In this document: positions 50,065 through 62,164 of the stretch, piece after piece
Numbering within the stretch: the first letter of the stretch is position 1
How the letters are laid out: the number at the start of each line of letters is the position of its first letter
Source of the DNA: Peromyscus leucopus
Lineage: Eukaryota; Chordata; Mammalia; Rodentia; Cricetidae
Assembly: GCF_004664715.2 (NCBI RefSeq)
Contig: NC_051063.1
Span: 72,526,518-72,590,517, forward strand
DNA: 64,000 nt
Direction: 5' to 3'
The notes under the pieces: model-generated
What the model was told of the DNA's origin: nothing
The model's database searches: none
Seen by the model: only the letters and a program-made list of their open reading frames with translations
Made by a program: the position numbers and the translations under genes

Positions 50065-50118
50065 CACACAGAGACAGACAGACAGACAGACAGACACACA
50101 CACACACACACACACAGA
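50065..50118. repeat. (GACA)n(CA)n microsatellite
   Basis: Five GACA units followed by about 11 CA units. Confidence 0.95.
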
Positions 50119-50734
50119 GGGGGGTGGTCTGGGAGACTTATGATTAAACCTCTTCTCTTTTTGAGCTTTGCTCTGTATGTTGAGAGCCTCTGAGTCTCGT
50201 GACACTGGTGAGGCCCCACATTTCCTGTTCTCATGCCATCCTTTGGGTTTAACTTGAGAGTTCTCTAACCAAGGCCATCTTGGTGGCCTCACCTGGCTGA
50301 CCCTTTCTGCCATGTTTTCTCTTTCTTGAAACTCCTTCACGAGGCTAAGGAACTACCATGCTCCCTGGTTTCCATCCGATGTCTTCTGTCTCCATCCTTC
50401 TCTTCCCACTTGCACCCAGCACTTGACTGGCAGGCAGATTCTCCACCTGGATGGTCTCAGCCACTCGACTGCTAAATCTTCATGATTCCCAGATCCTTGT
50501 CCCCATCCTCAAATTCTTTTTCCTTTATCAAAATCACCGAACCAACTACCCACTGGACTACCCAACCTGAGTGCCCCGCAGCAATTCTAAGCCAATGAAT
50601 CCCCACATGGATCCACAATTCCCACTGCCATATTCTGGGTCTCAGTTAACGAGATTCTCACTCATGAACCACCCAAGTCTGAATATCCCCTCCAGATAAA
50701 CCAGTCATCCTTTCGAAGTCTTACCTTAAAAGAA
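50119..50734. other. Intergenic, no recognised element
   Basis: CT-rich; nothing assignable. Confidence 0.45.
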
Positions 50735-50965
50735 AAAAAAAAAGATTTCTTTTTATTTTATATGTATGTGTGTGTGTGTGTGCCTCAAGGTATGTATTGC
50801 TCTGCATGTGGGCAAGTGTCAGGGGTGCCAGAAAAGGTGTCAGATCCCCATGTAACTGGAGTTGTAAGATGTTGTGAGCCATCCAAGGTAGGTTCTGAGA
50901 AGCAAACCCAAGTTCTCTGCAAGTGCAGCAAATGCGATTAACCACAGAGGCATCTCCCTAGGCCC
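50735..50965 (-). repeat. B2 SINE
   Basis: AAAGATTTCTTTTTATTTTATATGTATG, GGTGTCAGATCCCCATGTAACTGGAGTTG and ACCACAGAGGCATCTCCCTAGGCC give a diverged reverse B2. Confidence 0.9.
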
Positions 50966-51234
50966 TTGTACCTGATCTTGATAGTAATGTAAATGGTTTT
51001 TATAAATGTACAAGGTGAATGAGATGGCCTGTCTCTGAAGCAGAATCACTATTCTGCGTACAGTATGTGACTTCTGTGATGGGATAGCTGACTGGCTAGA
51101 GCCTAAATGGCACCTGCAGTCAATAACCTGTGCACCTGTGTTTTAAATCAAAGAAAACAAATAATAGCCAGGGACCATTGAGAGGCACAGTGAAGTGATT
51201 CCAATATGACCATGCCAGTAAGCAGATAGAATGG

Positions 51235-51545
51235 CCATTTGGGCTTCTGTAATGAAATTCCCCTAAAACGGACTGTCTGTAAAGTGCAGAAATATGTATC
51301 TCTCAGAGACTGGGGTCCAAGAAGTCCAAAGCCAAGGCTCTGGCAGACATGATGTCAGATGAAGGCTGCTTCCTGGCCCATCAATGATCATCTCCTGTGT
51401 CCTCAGCTCTTGGAAGAGGAAAGGGAACTCTGGAGTGTCTCATTTACAAAGGTGCTAATCCCACCCACAAGAAGTCCATCCTTGTGGCCTGATCACCCTA
51501 AAGGTGACTGTCATTTTCTCTTAATGACAAGCATTTTATAAGGGA
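51235..51545 (-). repeat. MaLR LTR fragment, MLT1-like
   Basis: GTAAAGTGCAGAAATATGTATCTCTCAGAGACTGGGGTCCAAGAAGTCCAAAGCCAAGG and AAAGGTGCTAATCCCACC match the reverse MLT1 layout seen also at 1125-1435. Confidence 0.6.
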
Positions 51546-51589
51546 GGGTCTCCTGCAATTCTGCTCCTGGGCTCATGCCCATAGACCTC

Positions 51590-51960
51590 CATATCCTATC
51601 ACATAGATATTTGCACACCCATTTTGATTGCCGCTCTATTTACAACAGCAATAATGAAAATGTGGTACATATACAAAATGGAAAATATCACATAGATATT
51701 TGTACATCCACATCATTTGCTGCTTTGTCTACAACTGGATAATGAAAATGTAGTACACAAACAAAATGGAATATTATTCAGCTGTAATAAAAAATGGAAT
51801 CAGAAATTTGCCTGGCAATAGATGGACTTGGAAGATATAATATTAAGCAGGGCAACCCAAACTCAGAAAGAAAAAGCCTGTATGTTCTCCCTCATAAGTG
51901 GATCCTAGCCTATAATGTATACATGCACATAAGTAAAAAGGTGTGCTGGGATAGGATAGC
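51590..51960 (+). repeat. L1 3'-end fragment
   Basis: ACAGCAATAATGAAAATGTGGTACATATAC, AAAATGGAATATTATTCAGCTGTAATAAAAAATGGAATC, GCAATAGATGGACTTGGAAGATATAATATTAAG and CCCTCATAAGTGGATCCTAGCC follow the L1 ORF2 end. An internal duplication of the TCACATAGATATTTG...GTACA part is present. Confidence 0.92.
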
Positions 51961-52367
51961 ATTTACAGAGGAAGCCGAGAGAGGGTGATATCAGGTGCTT
52001 AAGAAGGACTGAATACAGGCAAGAGGACTCATGGCCCCCTTTGTGGCCACACAAGAAAGACGTGTCTAGCTTCAGGCACAGAGATCCCACGGGCTGCATG
52101 GCTTGCTTATGCATTACTCGAGGTTGGAATATCTCCACATTTCCAGTCTAAATATCCCTGTGTGTCCAGCCTCAGTCTCTGCATAGAGCAAATCAATAGC
52201 ACAATGCCTTCAACACCCCAAGTCTAACATCTTGGCTTCCTCCCTCCATACATCTATTTTCTTTGATGCACAGTGAAGGACAAATGGCACCTCATGTCCC
52301 CAGTCACCCTTCTAGTGCCAACCATCCTACCACTTGCATGCACATCTTCTTAAAGAAATTCTGTTTT
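51961..52367. other. Intergenic, no recognised element
   Basis: Nothing assignable; the first part may be diverged L1 3'UTR. Confidence 0.4.
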
Positions 52368-52700
52368 ACAGCATCTGCATGTATGTGTGCAAGTGTGTAT
52401 GGGTTCTATTTGTGTATGTGCACAAGTGTTTACAAATGCACACATACGTGGAGACCAGAGGTGAACTTCAGATGACATCCATCTTGCTTTTTGTTTAAGA
52501 CAAAGTCTCTCTCTGGGACCAGGGACTCAACAATTGGCTTAGGCTGGCTGGCCAGTTAACCCTAGGGATCTACCTGTCTTCACCTCCCTAGCACCGAGAT
52601 TACAAAGATATGCCCCCACGCCTAACTTTTCACATGGGAATAGAACTCAGTCCTCTTGCTTATACAGCAAGCACTTTACTCAGAACTTTCAATCTGCCCC
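52368..52700 (-). repeat. B3-type SINE
   Basis: GTGGAGACCAGAGGTGAACTTCAGATGACATCC, GACAAAGTCTCTCTCTGGGACC, CACCTCCCTAGCACCGAGATTACAAAGATATGC and a right end ...GCAAGCACTTTACTCAGAAC are the reverse B3 order. Confidence 0.82.
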
Positions 52701-53369
52701 ATGTCCATGGTTTTTCTTTTAAAGCTGGCTGTAAATTCTACAGAGTAATCCTTGTCAGGCCACCATACCCTACCAGGTCCTTTAAGAAGCTGCATGGCCT
52801 TCAGTGTCCAGTTGTACCATTGTGTGTTCAAGCAGTCCCCTAGGGTTCCCAAACATTTACTATGATGAACAAGACAGGCCTGGGCTCCTTGCATTGCCCA
52901 TATCATTTTGTGTGGGTTCTCATTATGATTTGGGACAGTGGAGGATGACCAGAAGGAGATGCATTCCTTGTGAGTTTTGAGACTTAGTGCCAATTTGCAT
53001 CCAACAGTGTAGTGCCAGCTTTCTGTGTGGGTTCAACTCAGGGAAGCTGTGTGTTCTGCTCTTATCCCAATTAGGACACAGACCAGTTCATATTGCTTTC
53101 CTGGGACTCTTTGGCACTGAAGCACACTAGCAATTTCTGTGTGACCTGATGACCCCAGGGCCACTCTTACTGTTACTCAATTTTTTTTTTTATCTTTCAT
53201 AAAAACCTCGGCTCCAAACCTTCCATTTGACCTCAACCACTTTGCAGCTGTATAAGCCCTGAGATCTTGGTGATGTACTGCTAGACCAATTTTCTTCCAT
53301 TTTGTGGCTGGGATATTGGATTTATGGACCAGGGCACAGAAAAGTCCATTTATTTTTATGCAGATGCCC
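52701..53369. other. Intergenic, no recognised element
   Basis: Nothing assignable. Confidence 0.45.
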
Positions 53370-53560
53370 TGTACTGCTGCGGCACACCACTTTAAATGAA
53401 CGCAGACTTATCATCCTTTGCTCCTGTTGCTCAGAAGTCCAAACTGAATGTCCCCGAGCTAAAGCCAGGGTGTTTGAGGGCTGTGTTCCTTAGAGGTCTC
53501 TGCCCTTAGCAGCTTCCATAGGCCACTTGTGTTCTTGCATTCTGGCCCTTCTCTATGTCA
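53370..53560 (-). repeat. MLT1-like fragment, weak
   Basis: GCTCAGAAGTCCAAACTGAATGTCCCCGAGCTAAAGCCAGGGTGTTTGAGGGCTGTGTTCCTT recalls the reverse MLT1 middle region. Confidence 0.4.
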
Positions 53561-53628
53561 CAACCAGCAGTCAGCACCATCAGGTCCTTCTGACTGGCTC
53601 CTCTTGTCTCAGCTCTCTTCGACGAGCC

Positions 53629-53632
<4 letters not shown>

Positions 53633-53708
<76 letters not shown>

Positions 53709-53850
53709 TGTGTGTGTATTTGCACATATGCTGGGTGCACATGTCATGAGTGTGGAGGTCAGAGGATGTCTTGTGGCAATCAATTCTCTTCTTCATCATG
53801 TAGGGTCCTGGCATGCAACTCTTCCTGCTGAGCCACCTTACCCACCTACC
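53633..53850 (-). repeat. (TC)n(TG)n joined to B3-type SINE
   Basis: (TC)n at 53633-53691 and (TG)n at 53692-53717 are followed by GAGTGTGGAGGTCAGAGGATGTCTTG and CTTCCTGCTGAGCCACCTTACCCACC, reverse SINE end. Confidence 0.88.
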
Positions 53851-56285
53851 CTGTTCATCTTTCCAGAACCCTAGATAGTCACCTAGGTGGTAATTACGCC
53901 ATACAGGATGCTCTGCTGTCTTCAGTTGATTAACTTAAGCATACCTGCAAAGTCCTCTGGCCTGATATGGGTGATGGTGTTGCAAGACACCTTTAGGAAG
54001 GCACTGTTGTGCACCCCACCTCCAGTCTTCATCAGACATCCTTGTGATTCCAAAGCCTGTGGTTTTGCCTTTCTCCCCTACCATAGTGGCTCCTAGAAAT
54101 GAATTCATATTCAAAGAAGCAAAATGCAGCACCTTTCATAGATAGTGTAGCATTAGGAGCCCCCTGTGTCTAAGGCAGGCTTGCAGATGGCTTGACCAAA
54201 GAGCACACATCTTGTGGGAAGAGGAGGGATGGAAACTGTCCCCTGGCTGGTGTCCACTGACCTCCATCCCAGAGAGCAGTTGCAAACATTTCTTCCCCAC
54301 TCAGAGGAGACGGGCGCAGGTGAGTGCTGTGTGGGACTGGGGAGAAATGGAGCCAATTACTGGGTAAAGTTGACAAATGAATTAACGAGCTAGAGGCTTG
54401 TCCACAAACGTCCCCTGGCTTCTTTTGCTCAGCATTTGTCTGAATTGAGCTTCATTTCAGTCTTCCCTTCAGATCCCATATGCTGCTCTGTGTGCCTGAG
54501 CCCACTGCTAGAGACACGGCCGTGCAATTATCCAGCTCCCACGCATTTTCTTGTTCTCTTGCTCTTTGAGCTTAATTTCCCTGAGAGGCTGTGCCTCAAG
54601 TTTGCTTTCAAACCCACAATTATGAGGAGGCACCTAATGAGTCCAGGAACAAACTTCAGCACCGCACAGCTATTTGGTTTTAATGGGATAAACAGGGGGA
54701 GATGTCAAACAGAGGGATCTCCATTTTTGCTTCTGGTGTTCATGTGCCTGAAGGGTGCCCAGCCTTCTGAATGACTTGATACAGTCCACACATGTCTGGG
54801 GGAATTGTCTCTCCTGGAGTCCTGGAGCTTCTTACAACTGTCTTGATGTCATCCAGCCTGGTGACCCTTGCTGCTCTAGCAGATCTGGAAAGCTTCCTGG
54901 TTGGGATCAGTAGAGAAGTAACACCACCAAGGTCACCGAGGATAGAGCAGGGCTCCGATTTCAGTCACTACACCATGGCATTCCCAGGAGAGGACTGATT
55001 TCCTCCCAAGGCACACGATAGGGTAATGACTCAGACAGAGGAAATGGCAAACAGCATGGATCGTAATGAATATTTTGACTTGGAAAACAGCATTCTCCGT
55101 GATGTCTAATGTCTACAGGAACTTGAGAGGTGACAGGAAAAATCTATTATCAAAGTACCATCCCCACAGTGTTGTTATTAACAGGAATTTGCTGAGAGAG
55201 GTGCCTGCTGAGTACATGATGCTGTGCTGGGTACTTAGGACATGGGGAGGAGAATGGGGGTGGGAGAGCAGGCAGAAGACAGAGCATGTAAGCATGTAAG
55301 TAAATACAGGTGCCTCTGAACAGGATTGTTCAGGAGGAAGATAACAGGATACAATATATGGGGAAAACAGATAAGGACGATACCCACGGTGCATCAGCCA
55401 ATGTTGGATGTCAGCTGTCAGTCAGCCATGAGTCACATTCCTCCCCACCCCCCATGACCAGAGTTGACTCTTCCAAGACTGAAGTAACCCCTAAGAGCGC
55501 AAGGCCTGTTCCCCAATAACTTTCCAGAAGGGCAAAAACAAGATGGTGAGGACACTTGGGGAACAGGATAGGGTGAAAGGAGACAGAAGGACCTATCTCT
55601 GCAGACACCTTGAAAGCAGGGCCTGGCGTGACTGAGTCAGAGAGCAGACTGATTTGGGAGAACACCAGCACCCAACTTATGTGTTGGCTAAGTCCCAAGG
55701 TCTTTGTGCTGGGAGCCCAGCATTGACCTGACTACCAATGGTGCATACACTCAGAGGAAGATAGGAAGTTCCCACATACCCACCACTCTCCCACCCCTGC
55801 TCCTGGCTTGTGGTAATCTGCAAGCCACCTTTGACTTGATCCCAGCTCAGCTAAGACTCATCTCCCCACCCGACCTCCCATTTCTCATCCTCCTTTCCAG
55901 ATGGGGCCAACAAAAAGAGGGGAAGACAGCCTTAGAGTCTCCACAAAGCAGACATTCTGCCTAATTTCTGACTCCCCCGACCCCCTTTTAGCCATAGCTC
56001 AGAGTCCAGGGTAGCACCTGAGGTCCCCATCCAACCTCTTCCTGAGACACACATGAGAACTGTTCTGTTGAGTTGTATCAGCCATGAAGATGCCAGGCCC
56101 CTCTACAAAGACACTGGTCTCAAAGGCATAAGAGAAGTGTCAAGAGACCCTGTTTGAATGAGATGTCTAGGAGGCTCTGAGGTAGTCAGTCTGGAACCTG
56201 CTGTCCCCAGAGCTAGCATATGATCCCATCATCTACCAGGTTGAGATGATGATCAGAGCCCATTCTTTTGTCTGGGTTTGGGTCT
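53851..56285. other. Intergenic, repeat-poor
   Basis: 2.4 kb without an assigned SINE. About 55205-55250 (CTGAGTACATGATGCTGTGCTGGGTACTTAGGACATGGGG) is faintly MIR-like. Open frames are unsupported. Confidence 0.4.
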
Positions 56286-56472
56286 GGGGTTATAGCTCAC
56301 TTGGTATAGTACTTGCCTAGCAAGCACTGAGTCTTGGATTTGGCCCCTAGTACTGCATAAGCTGTGTGTGGCGCACACCTGTAATCCTAGCATTCTAGAG
56401 GTAGAGGGAGGAGGATCAGAAGTTCATAGCCATCCTTAGCTATATGCCAGTTTTGAGGCCAGTGTGGGCTTC
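56286..56472 (+). repeat. B4 SINE
   Basis: GGGGTTATAGCTCACTTGGTATAGTACTTGCCTAGCAAGC is the ID-like head. GTGTGGCGCACACCTGTAATCCTAGCATTCTAGAGG is the B1-like second part. The order is B4. Confidence 0.92.
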
Positions 56473-56504
56473 AAGAGAAGGAAGGAAAGGAAGGGAAGGG
56501 AAGG
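56473..56504. repeat. (GGAA/GGGAA)n purine tract
   Basis: Short GAAGGAAAGG units lie at the end of the B4 element. Confidence 0.88.
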
Positions 56505-56852
56505 CTGGGGTATCTGATGACATCAGGGGTATACTGTCCATAGCTACTGGTGCACCCCAAAAGTGTCCCAGCTGGGGACCAGCTCTGCTACTACTGCCTG
56601 ACCCTCAAGTTCCGTGGACAGCCACCACTGAGCTGGTCTGATGGAAGAAGAGCCACTCCTCTGAGTGACAGCCCCTTCTCCCTCCTGTAACCTCCACTCA
56701 GGGTTACTCCACAGGGACTTTCAGTCAGTACCACCCTCTGAGTCTTCTTCCCTAGAGGATTTTGGCAGGCCAAAGGCAAAAGCACCCAAAAGTGGAACCA
56801 GGAGCTCTGTGGAAGTTCACCTCTCTGGCAGTGAGGACTCAAACCAGTGTCA
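56505..56852. other. Intergenic, no recognised element
   Basis: Nothing assignable. Confidence 0.45.
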
Positions 56853-56899
<47 letters not shown>

Positions 56900-56973
56900 A
56901 CATATATACACACACACATGCACATATACACACATAGACACACACACACATGCACATATATACACACACACAT

Positions 56974-57019
<46 letters not shown>
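56853..57019. repeat. Compound (CA)n/(CATATA)n tract
   Basis: About 167 bp of CA units with CATG and CATATA interruptions. Long Cys/Val reverse frame is an artefact. Confidence 0.97.
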
Positions 57020-57021
<2 letters not shown>

Positions 57022-58278
57022 TTGAACTTCCTAAAACATTGTGTAGTGAGAACCCCATATAAGTGACTTTCTGTTTGTTCCATATCCTTCCATTATTTAT
57101 TTTGATGGTGTGCAGTGGCAATTCCTTGTGGTTTTAACTACTTATCTGATGGGGCCGCTCATAGGGACTTTGGAGGCTAGTTTCCTACCCTGCCATCTCC
57201 ATGCAACCTGCTCAAGCTTGTGGTGGTAGAGAATGGAGGGTCTACCCTGTGCTCATCCTGACCCCGGGACTGTCCACAGTCAAGACAAGTTCATGCCCAG
57301 CCCAGCTTGTCAACACACCTGCTAGTATCTCCCTCAGGTGTAGGCTGGGCCCCCCAGACTCAGGAACCCAGGAAACACCATTCTGGGAAACCCATATATA
57401 GAGACATCTGGAGGGGAAAGAAGTTTTGATGGCCCTTAAGACATTTCCAAGTGCATCCTACCCATCCTCATGGCAGGGGGGTGGTGTCCATTTCCCAGCA
57501 GGACTAGCTCTTGGTACTTTCTTGTCCCCAAGATTTCTTGTTCCAAGCTTCCTTTACCACCTTCTTGTGGGTGAGGGGCCAATCTCAGGATGAATTGGGA
57601 GAAATTTGACTTAGTACGAGGCATGCAGGGCACAAGTGTTTCTAACGGGATTCCACAGATATAGCTCAGTCTGTGAAGTCGAAGGAAGGTCATATCTTCA
57701 TTTTCACTAACTTTGATGGAGACTTGGTATTACCCTCAGCTATACTGAAGAGCAGACTACAGGGACATTAGCTAAGCTGTGACCTTAATAACAGTGGAAA
57801 CTACAGATGTCGTATATCACCTTACTATTTCTGCAGATATTTGAAATGCTGCTTAAGGTCACAATAGTGTTTATATTGTCTCTGGATCTTGTCATTTAGT
57901 GCAACAATCGATATCACTTTACTGCAACTTTCAAGAACATTTTAGCAAGACTATTTTAACATAATTTGGTTCTTTCTGAACTGTTAAGTGTTTTACTTCT
58001 GAAAGGGTTATTTGGAGGGATTCATTGGTATTATAGACTGCTAACAGTCCATGACCCATAAAAGGTTACAAACACCCCTCCCCCCAAAGGAAGACTTATT
58101 AGTTTGACAGATTCAGTCTTTGGGGAAAAATTTTAGTAGTTCTGAAAAATGAAGAATTTTCAATGAGAGAAGGTAATTCTGAGAATTTGTCAAGATTCCT
58201 GGAATGAAAAGAAGTCTCAGAGACAGGTGGCTTCCCTCATGAGGAACTCTGTTCAATGGAAATGTGTCTATCAGCAAT
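57020..58278. other. Intergenic, no recognised element
   Basis: Repeat-poor; AT-rich toward the minisatellite; no gene supported. Confidence 0.45.
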
Positions 58279-58489
58279 AAATGCCATCCTAAGTGTGACA
58301 GCATGAACAATGCCATCCTATGTGTGATCAGATAAACAATGCCATCCTAAGTGTGATCGGATGAACAAGGCCATCCTAAGTGAGATCAGATGAACAAGGC
58401 CATCCTAAGTGTGATCAGATGAACGATGCCATCCTAAGTGTGATCGGATGAACGATGCCATCCTAAGTGTGATCAGATGAGCTCTGACA
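58279..58489. repeat. Minisatellite, 29-bp unit, about 7 copies
   Basis: GCCATCCT recurs at 58283, 58312, 58341, 58370, 58399, 58428 and 58457, exactly 29 bp apart, with no indels. The unit is GCCATCCTAAGTGTGATC(A/G)G followed by ATGAACA/GA/G-type bases. Variants recur between non-adjacent copies, as in unequal exchange. Confidence 0.97.
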
Positions 58490-58845
58490 GATGTTCCACA
58501 CCACACAAGCAACAGTGCTGTTAAGCAGGCACTCTTGTATTGACCCCCACAAACACCACAATATGCCTCTGAGATGTCTGTCACCCCAAACCCAAATGAT
58601 CACTTTTTTTTAAAAATCACTTTAGTCTTTGAAATTATTTTCCTATAAATAGAAAAAAGAGAGAGTATGACACGTGTTTATTCAGCTGTTGGATGTTTGG
58701 GCTGGTTTTAGTTTTGGGTTTTGACAAACAAAGCTGCTATGAAGATCCAGACACAGGTCACTCTTCAGACATATCTTCGTTTCTCTTGGGAGAAGAGTTG
58801 GAGTTACATGTTTGTAAGCGTGTGCTTACTGTTCCGAGAAATTGC
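58490..58845. other. Intergenic, no recognised element
   Basis: Nothing assignable. Confidence 0.45.
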
Positions 58846-59225
58846 TGGGACTGGAGGGGTGGCTTCAGTGGGTGACGTGCTTACTGTGCAAACACAAGAA
58901 ACTGAGGTTCAATACTCAGCACCACACAGAAACGGGGCATGTAACCCAGCACCTAGGTGGAGAGACATGGAGCTGGGAAGATTCCGGAGCTTGCTGGCTA
59001 GCCAGTCTAACCAATTGGTAAGCTCCAGCTTAGTGGGAGATCCTGTCTCAAAAACCGAGAAGGATGGCCAGTAAGACGGTTGGGTGGATGAAGGTGTTTG
59101 CCCCTCAACATGGATGGGGTGACCTAAGTTTGATCCCTGCGATTCACACAGTGAAGGGAGACAATCAACTTTCACAAGTCATGCATGCCCACACACAAAG
59201 TAAATTTAAGTGCAATAAAAATCTT
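58846..59225 (+). repeat. Tandem B3/B2-type SINEs
   Basis: The first starts GGGACTGGAGGGGTGGCTTCAGTGGGTGACGTGC and includes a B1-like GTAACCCAGCACCTAGG...TCCTGTCTCAAAAA. A second tRNA-like head (GATGGCCAGTAAGACGGTTGGGTGGATGAAGGTG) follows at about 59065. The tail AAATTTAAGTGCAATAAAAATC ends the unit. Confidence 0.78.
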
Positions 59226-59489
59226 ATTCAATGAGATGGAGAATGACCGAGAAGATACTCAACATTAATTTGTGTCCTCCATACATATATGTATTCCCAG
59301 CCAAACATGGACCCCTAGACACATGTGCACCCCCAGCAGCACATGTACCTCCCTCTACATGTGCACCGATAGCCACATGTGCACCCACAGTCACACATAC
59401 ACACAGACACACAAACACCAGATCACTTTGCATCCTCAAGCACAATGTATGACTTTCAATCGCTCCACATTCTTAGGCTGAGCTGTCCC

Positions 59490-59800
59490 AGGTGTGGTGG
59501 TGTGGTATCTCTCAGCAGTTTTAATTTCCATTTGCCTGATGATTCTTGATATCAGGACTTTTCTGTGTGCTGTTGGTCATTTGCGTACCTTTCTTTGGTG
59601 AGGCTTGTTTCTTCTAGCCATTTCTGTGAGGTTATCTTCCTTATGTATTATCGATGCAAATCTTTTGCCAGACTTGGGAATTGCAAATGTCCCATTTTGC
59701 CTCTGTTCTTCTGATTTTCTTAATGGTGTTTCAGGAGCAGGCATTCTCCATTGTGATGAAGTCAGGTCCATCACTTACAATCATTTTTTTCCCCAAAGGT
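59490..59800 (-). repeat. Old L1 3'-region fragment
   Basis: TTTTAATTTCCATTTGCCTGATGATTCTTGATATCAGGACTTTTC and CTGTTGGTCATTTGCGTACCTTTCTTTGG are the reverse complement of the conserved L1 end region. Confidence 0.82.
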
Positions 59801-62164
59801 ATATTTTGCATGCTCCAAAGATGTCAAGATTTCCTCCAGTGTTTTCTTCTGGGAAGTTTAGATTTTTAGCTCTCCGTATATGTGTATGAGAGTTTCAAGG
59901 GAAGCTAGTGCATGGGGCAGGATGGGTCAAGGTTTGTTTATTTGGGGGCATGGATGTGCAGCTGCTTCCACACCATTAGTTGAAAGACTCTTTCTTCTCC
60001 CACTGGATTGGCTTAGTACCTTTGTGGGGTCAAGTGACCACTGAGGTGTTATCTATTTCTGAATACTATTCTTTTTTATTGACTTCCATGTCTAAAATTT
60101 CATCACAGCTTAATTTTTAAAGATGGGAAAACTGGAACTGACAGACAGAAGAGCCTTGTACAAAGGCAGATAAAATAAGTCAGAAGCCAGCCTAGAACAC
60201 GGCCCTTCTAAATATGTACCTCGGAGGAGGGGAATTGGGGGTGGATGTGATCTAAATACATTCTATGCATGTATGAAAGTGTCAGAGAATTTGAAAATGC
60301 ATAGAAGGTTTACCAGAAGTTAGAAAAATTAAGAAGACAGTGATCTATCCTTATCCCAATGGGTACCCAAAGCCACAGAGCATGTTGAGAAGTTAAGGCA
60401 TTCTTAATATGCAACAAGCCCACCATTTCTGCAGTTTTATGTGCAGGGGCACATAAAATTAGCAGGCATTTCTCTTTCCTTCCTTGTCATTTTACCCAGA
60501 GGACATTCCTTCCTTCTTCCTGCTAGATCTTAGTAACATCAGCAAATGACTCTTTTCTTCCCTTACAATGAGAAGTTTTCTCTATTTCCTTAAATGAAAC
60601 ACTCCATGGCCTTTCTTTGTCAAATCCATGGGGGCCCACATCACTACTAGTGTGCTTTGGGGTTGAAATTAAGTAACAGGGGTTACCAGAACATAAGCAC
60701 TCACAGATACTGTGACAGCCTTTGAGGCTACTAAGCAGCTGTGAGCAAGTAGTGTGTGGGGATCAAGGGACACTGTTCATGTAAAGGTCTGAGTCACATT
60801 TCAGTGGGACAGAGCAGAGTGGCATGAGATTTTAACATTCTTCATAGAACCATATGCAATTGGAAACATATAAATTGCTTATCTCTGGAATTTTCCATTT
60901 AATACTTTTGGAGCATGGCTGACTGGAGGTAACCAAAAACCTGGAAAAGAAAGCCAGGGTTAAGGGGAGACCACAAACATAAAGAACAGCGGAACAATGG
61001 ATGCTAAGGAGCCCACCAGCCTGCCTGGAGGGTAGCTGCAGAAGGAACAGGCCAGCCAGAGTCTTCACAGAGCATCTCTTTCCCTTTGCATATGTAGCAC
61101 CACACCTGCAGGCTTTCCACTGAAAGATGGGGCGGGGATAGTGCCATCTTCACATGAACGATGAATGCCAGGTTACAGAGGCAATGCTGCTGATATGTAG
61201 CATGCAGCATCTGGGACACAGCGGGTGCCCAGGGGGCTATGATGGTCCATACCGTTACTCTCCACCTCGGTCCTGAAGTAACTGGAGGGCTGACCCTTGG
61301 TGGTAAGGACAGCCACTGTGGACCAGGGCATTCCATCTGCAGGCACAGACTCCTTCCTGACTCATTGTTCTGGTCTCAAGTCACCTCACCTCTCTGATCC
61401 TAGGCTCTGTATCACAAAAAAGGAAAATCTTACAGCTGGAGCTCTTAGGAAGAAGACCTGGCTGGAAGCCCAGAACAGCACCAAAGTATATGGCAACAAG
61501 AGGGTGGCTTCTTTCCCCTCCCAGAATGCTTGTCTCTGGAATCCCAGTCATGGATCACTTGGCAAAGCCCAGAGAACCTGCCCAAAGGCTAAAAGTTGCA
61601 TGGTTCTGTGGTTTGAATCTGCCCTGCCTCCCCAAGCAAGTGACTGAAACTGAATCTTCTGTGTGGGAGTATCTGATGAGAGGCATTCAAGGAACGAGGC
61701 TCCACCTTCAGGCCTGGATTAACACCAACTACAGGGCAGTCTGGAAGCCTCAAGTTCAGTTTCTTATGTTCTTTCTTTCTTGCCATATGATACCGTCTGC
61801 CATGCCAGGCACCAGCCCCTCAATCTTGGGCTTCCCAGTGTTCAGTGCTGTTCTTTGTACATAACCAGTTTCAAGTACTCTGTTACAGCAACACCGAATG
61901 GTTTAAAACACATTGTATTTGGAAGCGGTAGAGGACAAACCTCTCCCATGACAGGTGTGTTTGTGGCTACTGTGCGTTCGCACAAATTAAGGAGAATGCC
62001 TCAAACTCAGAGCTGCATGAGGCCAGAGGCAGGGACAGGGTGTAGAAATGAGAATATAGTCTCAGAAGGCAAGAGAGAAACGAAAGACAAATGTTGGTGC
62101 CACCATTTCTGGCAATTAGCATATACACACAAATGTGTCCACACTAAGTCAGCCAAGTACAGGT
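59801..62164. other. Intergenic, SINE-free, with MIR-like relics
   Basis: MIR-like relics are at about 60105-60200 (AAAGATGGGAAAACTGGAACTGA..., reverse) and 61372-61432 (CAAGTCACCTCACCTCTCTGATCCTAGG, forward). No young SINE, microsatellite or gene is recognised. Confidence 0.45.

Noticed and set aside
56591..57121. 176-codon reverse frame
   Set aside because: The middle is translated (CA)n repeat, and the flanks match no family.
58279..58489. CRISPR array (regular 29-bp period)
   Set aside because: The units are contiguous with no spacers and the genome is a rodent. It is a minisatellite.
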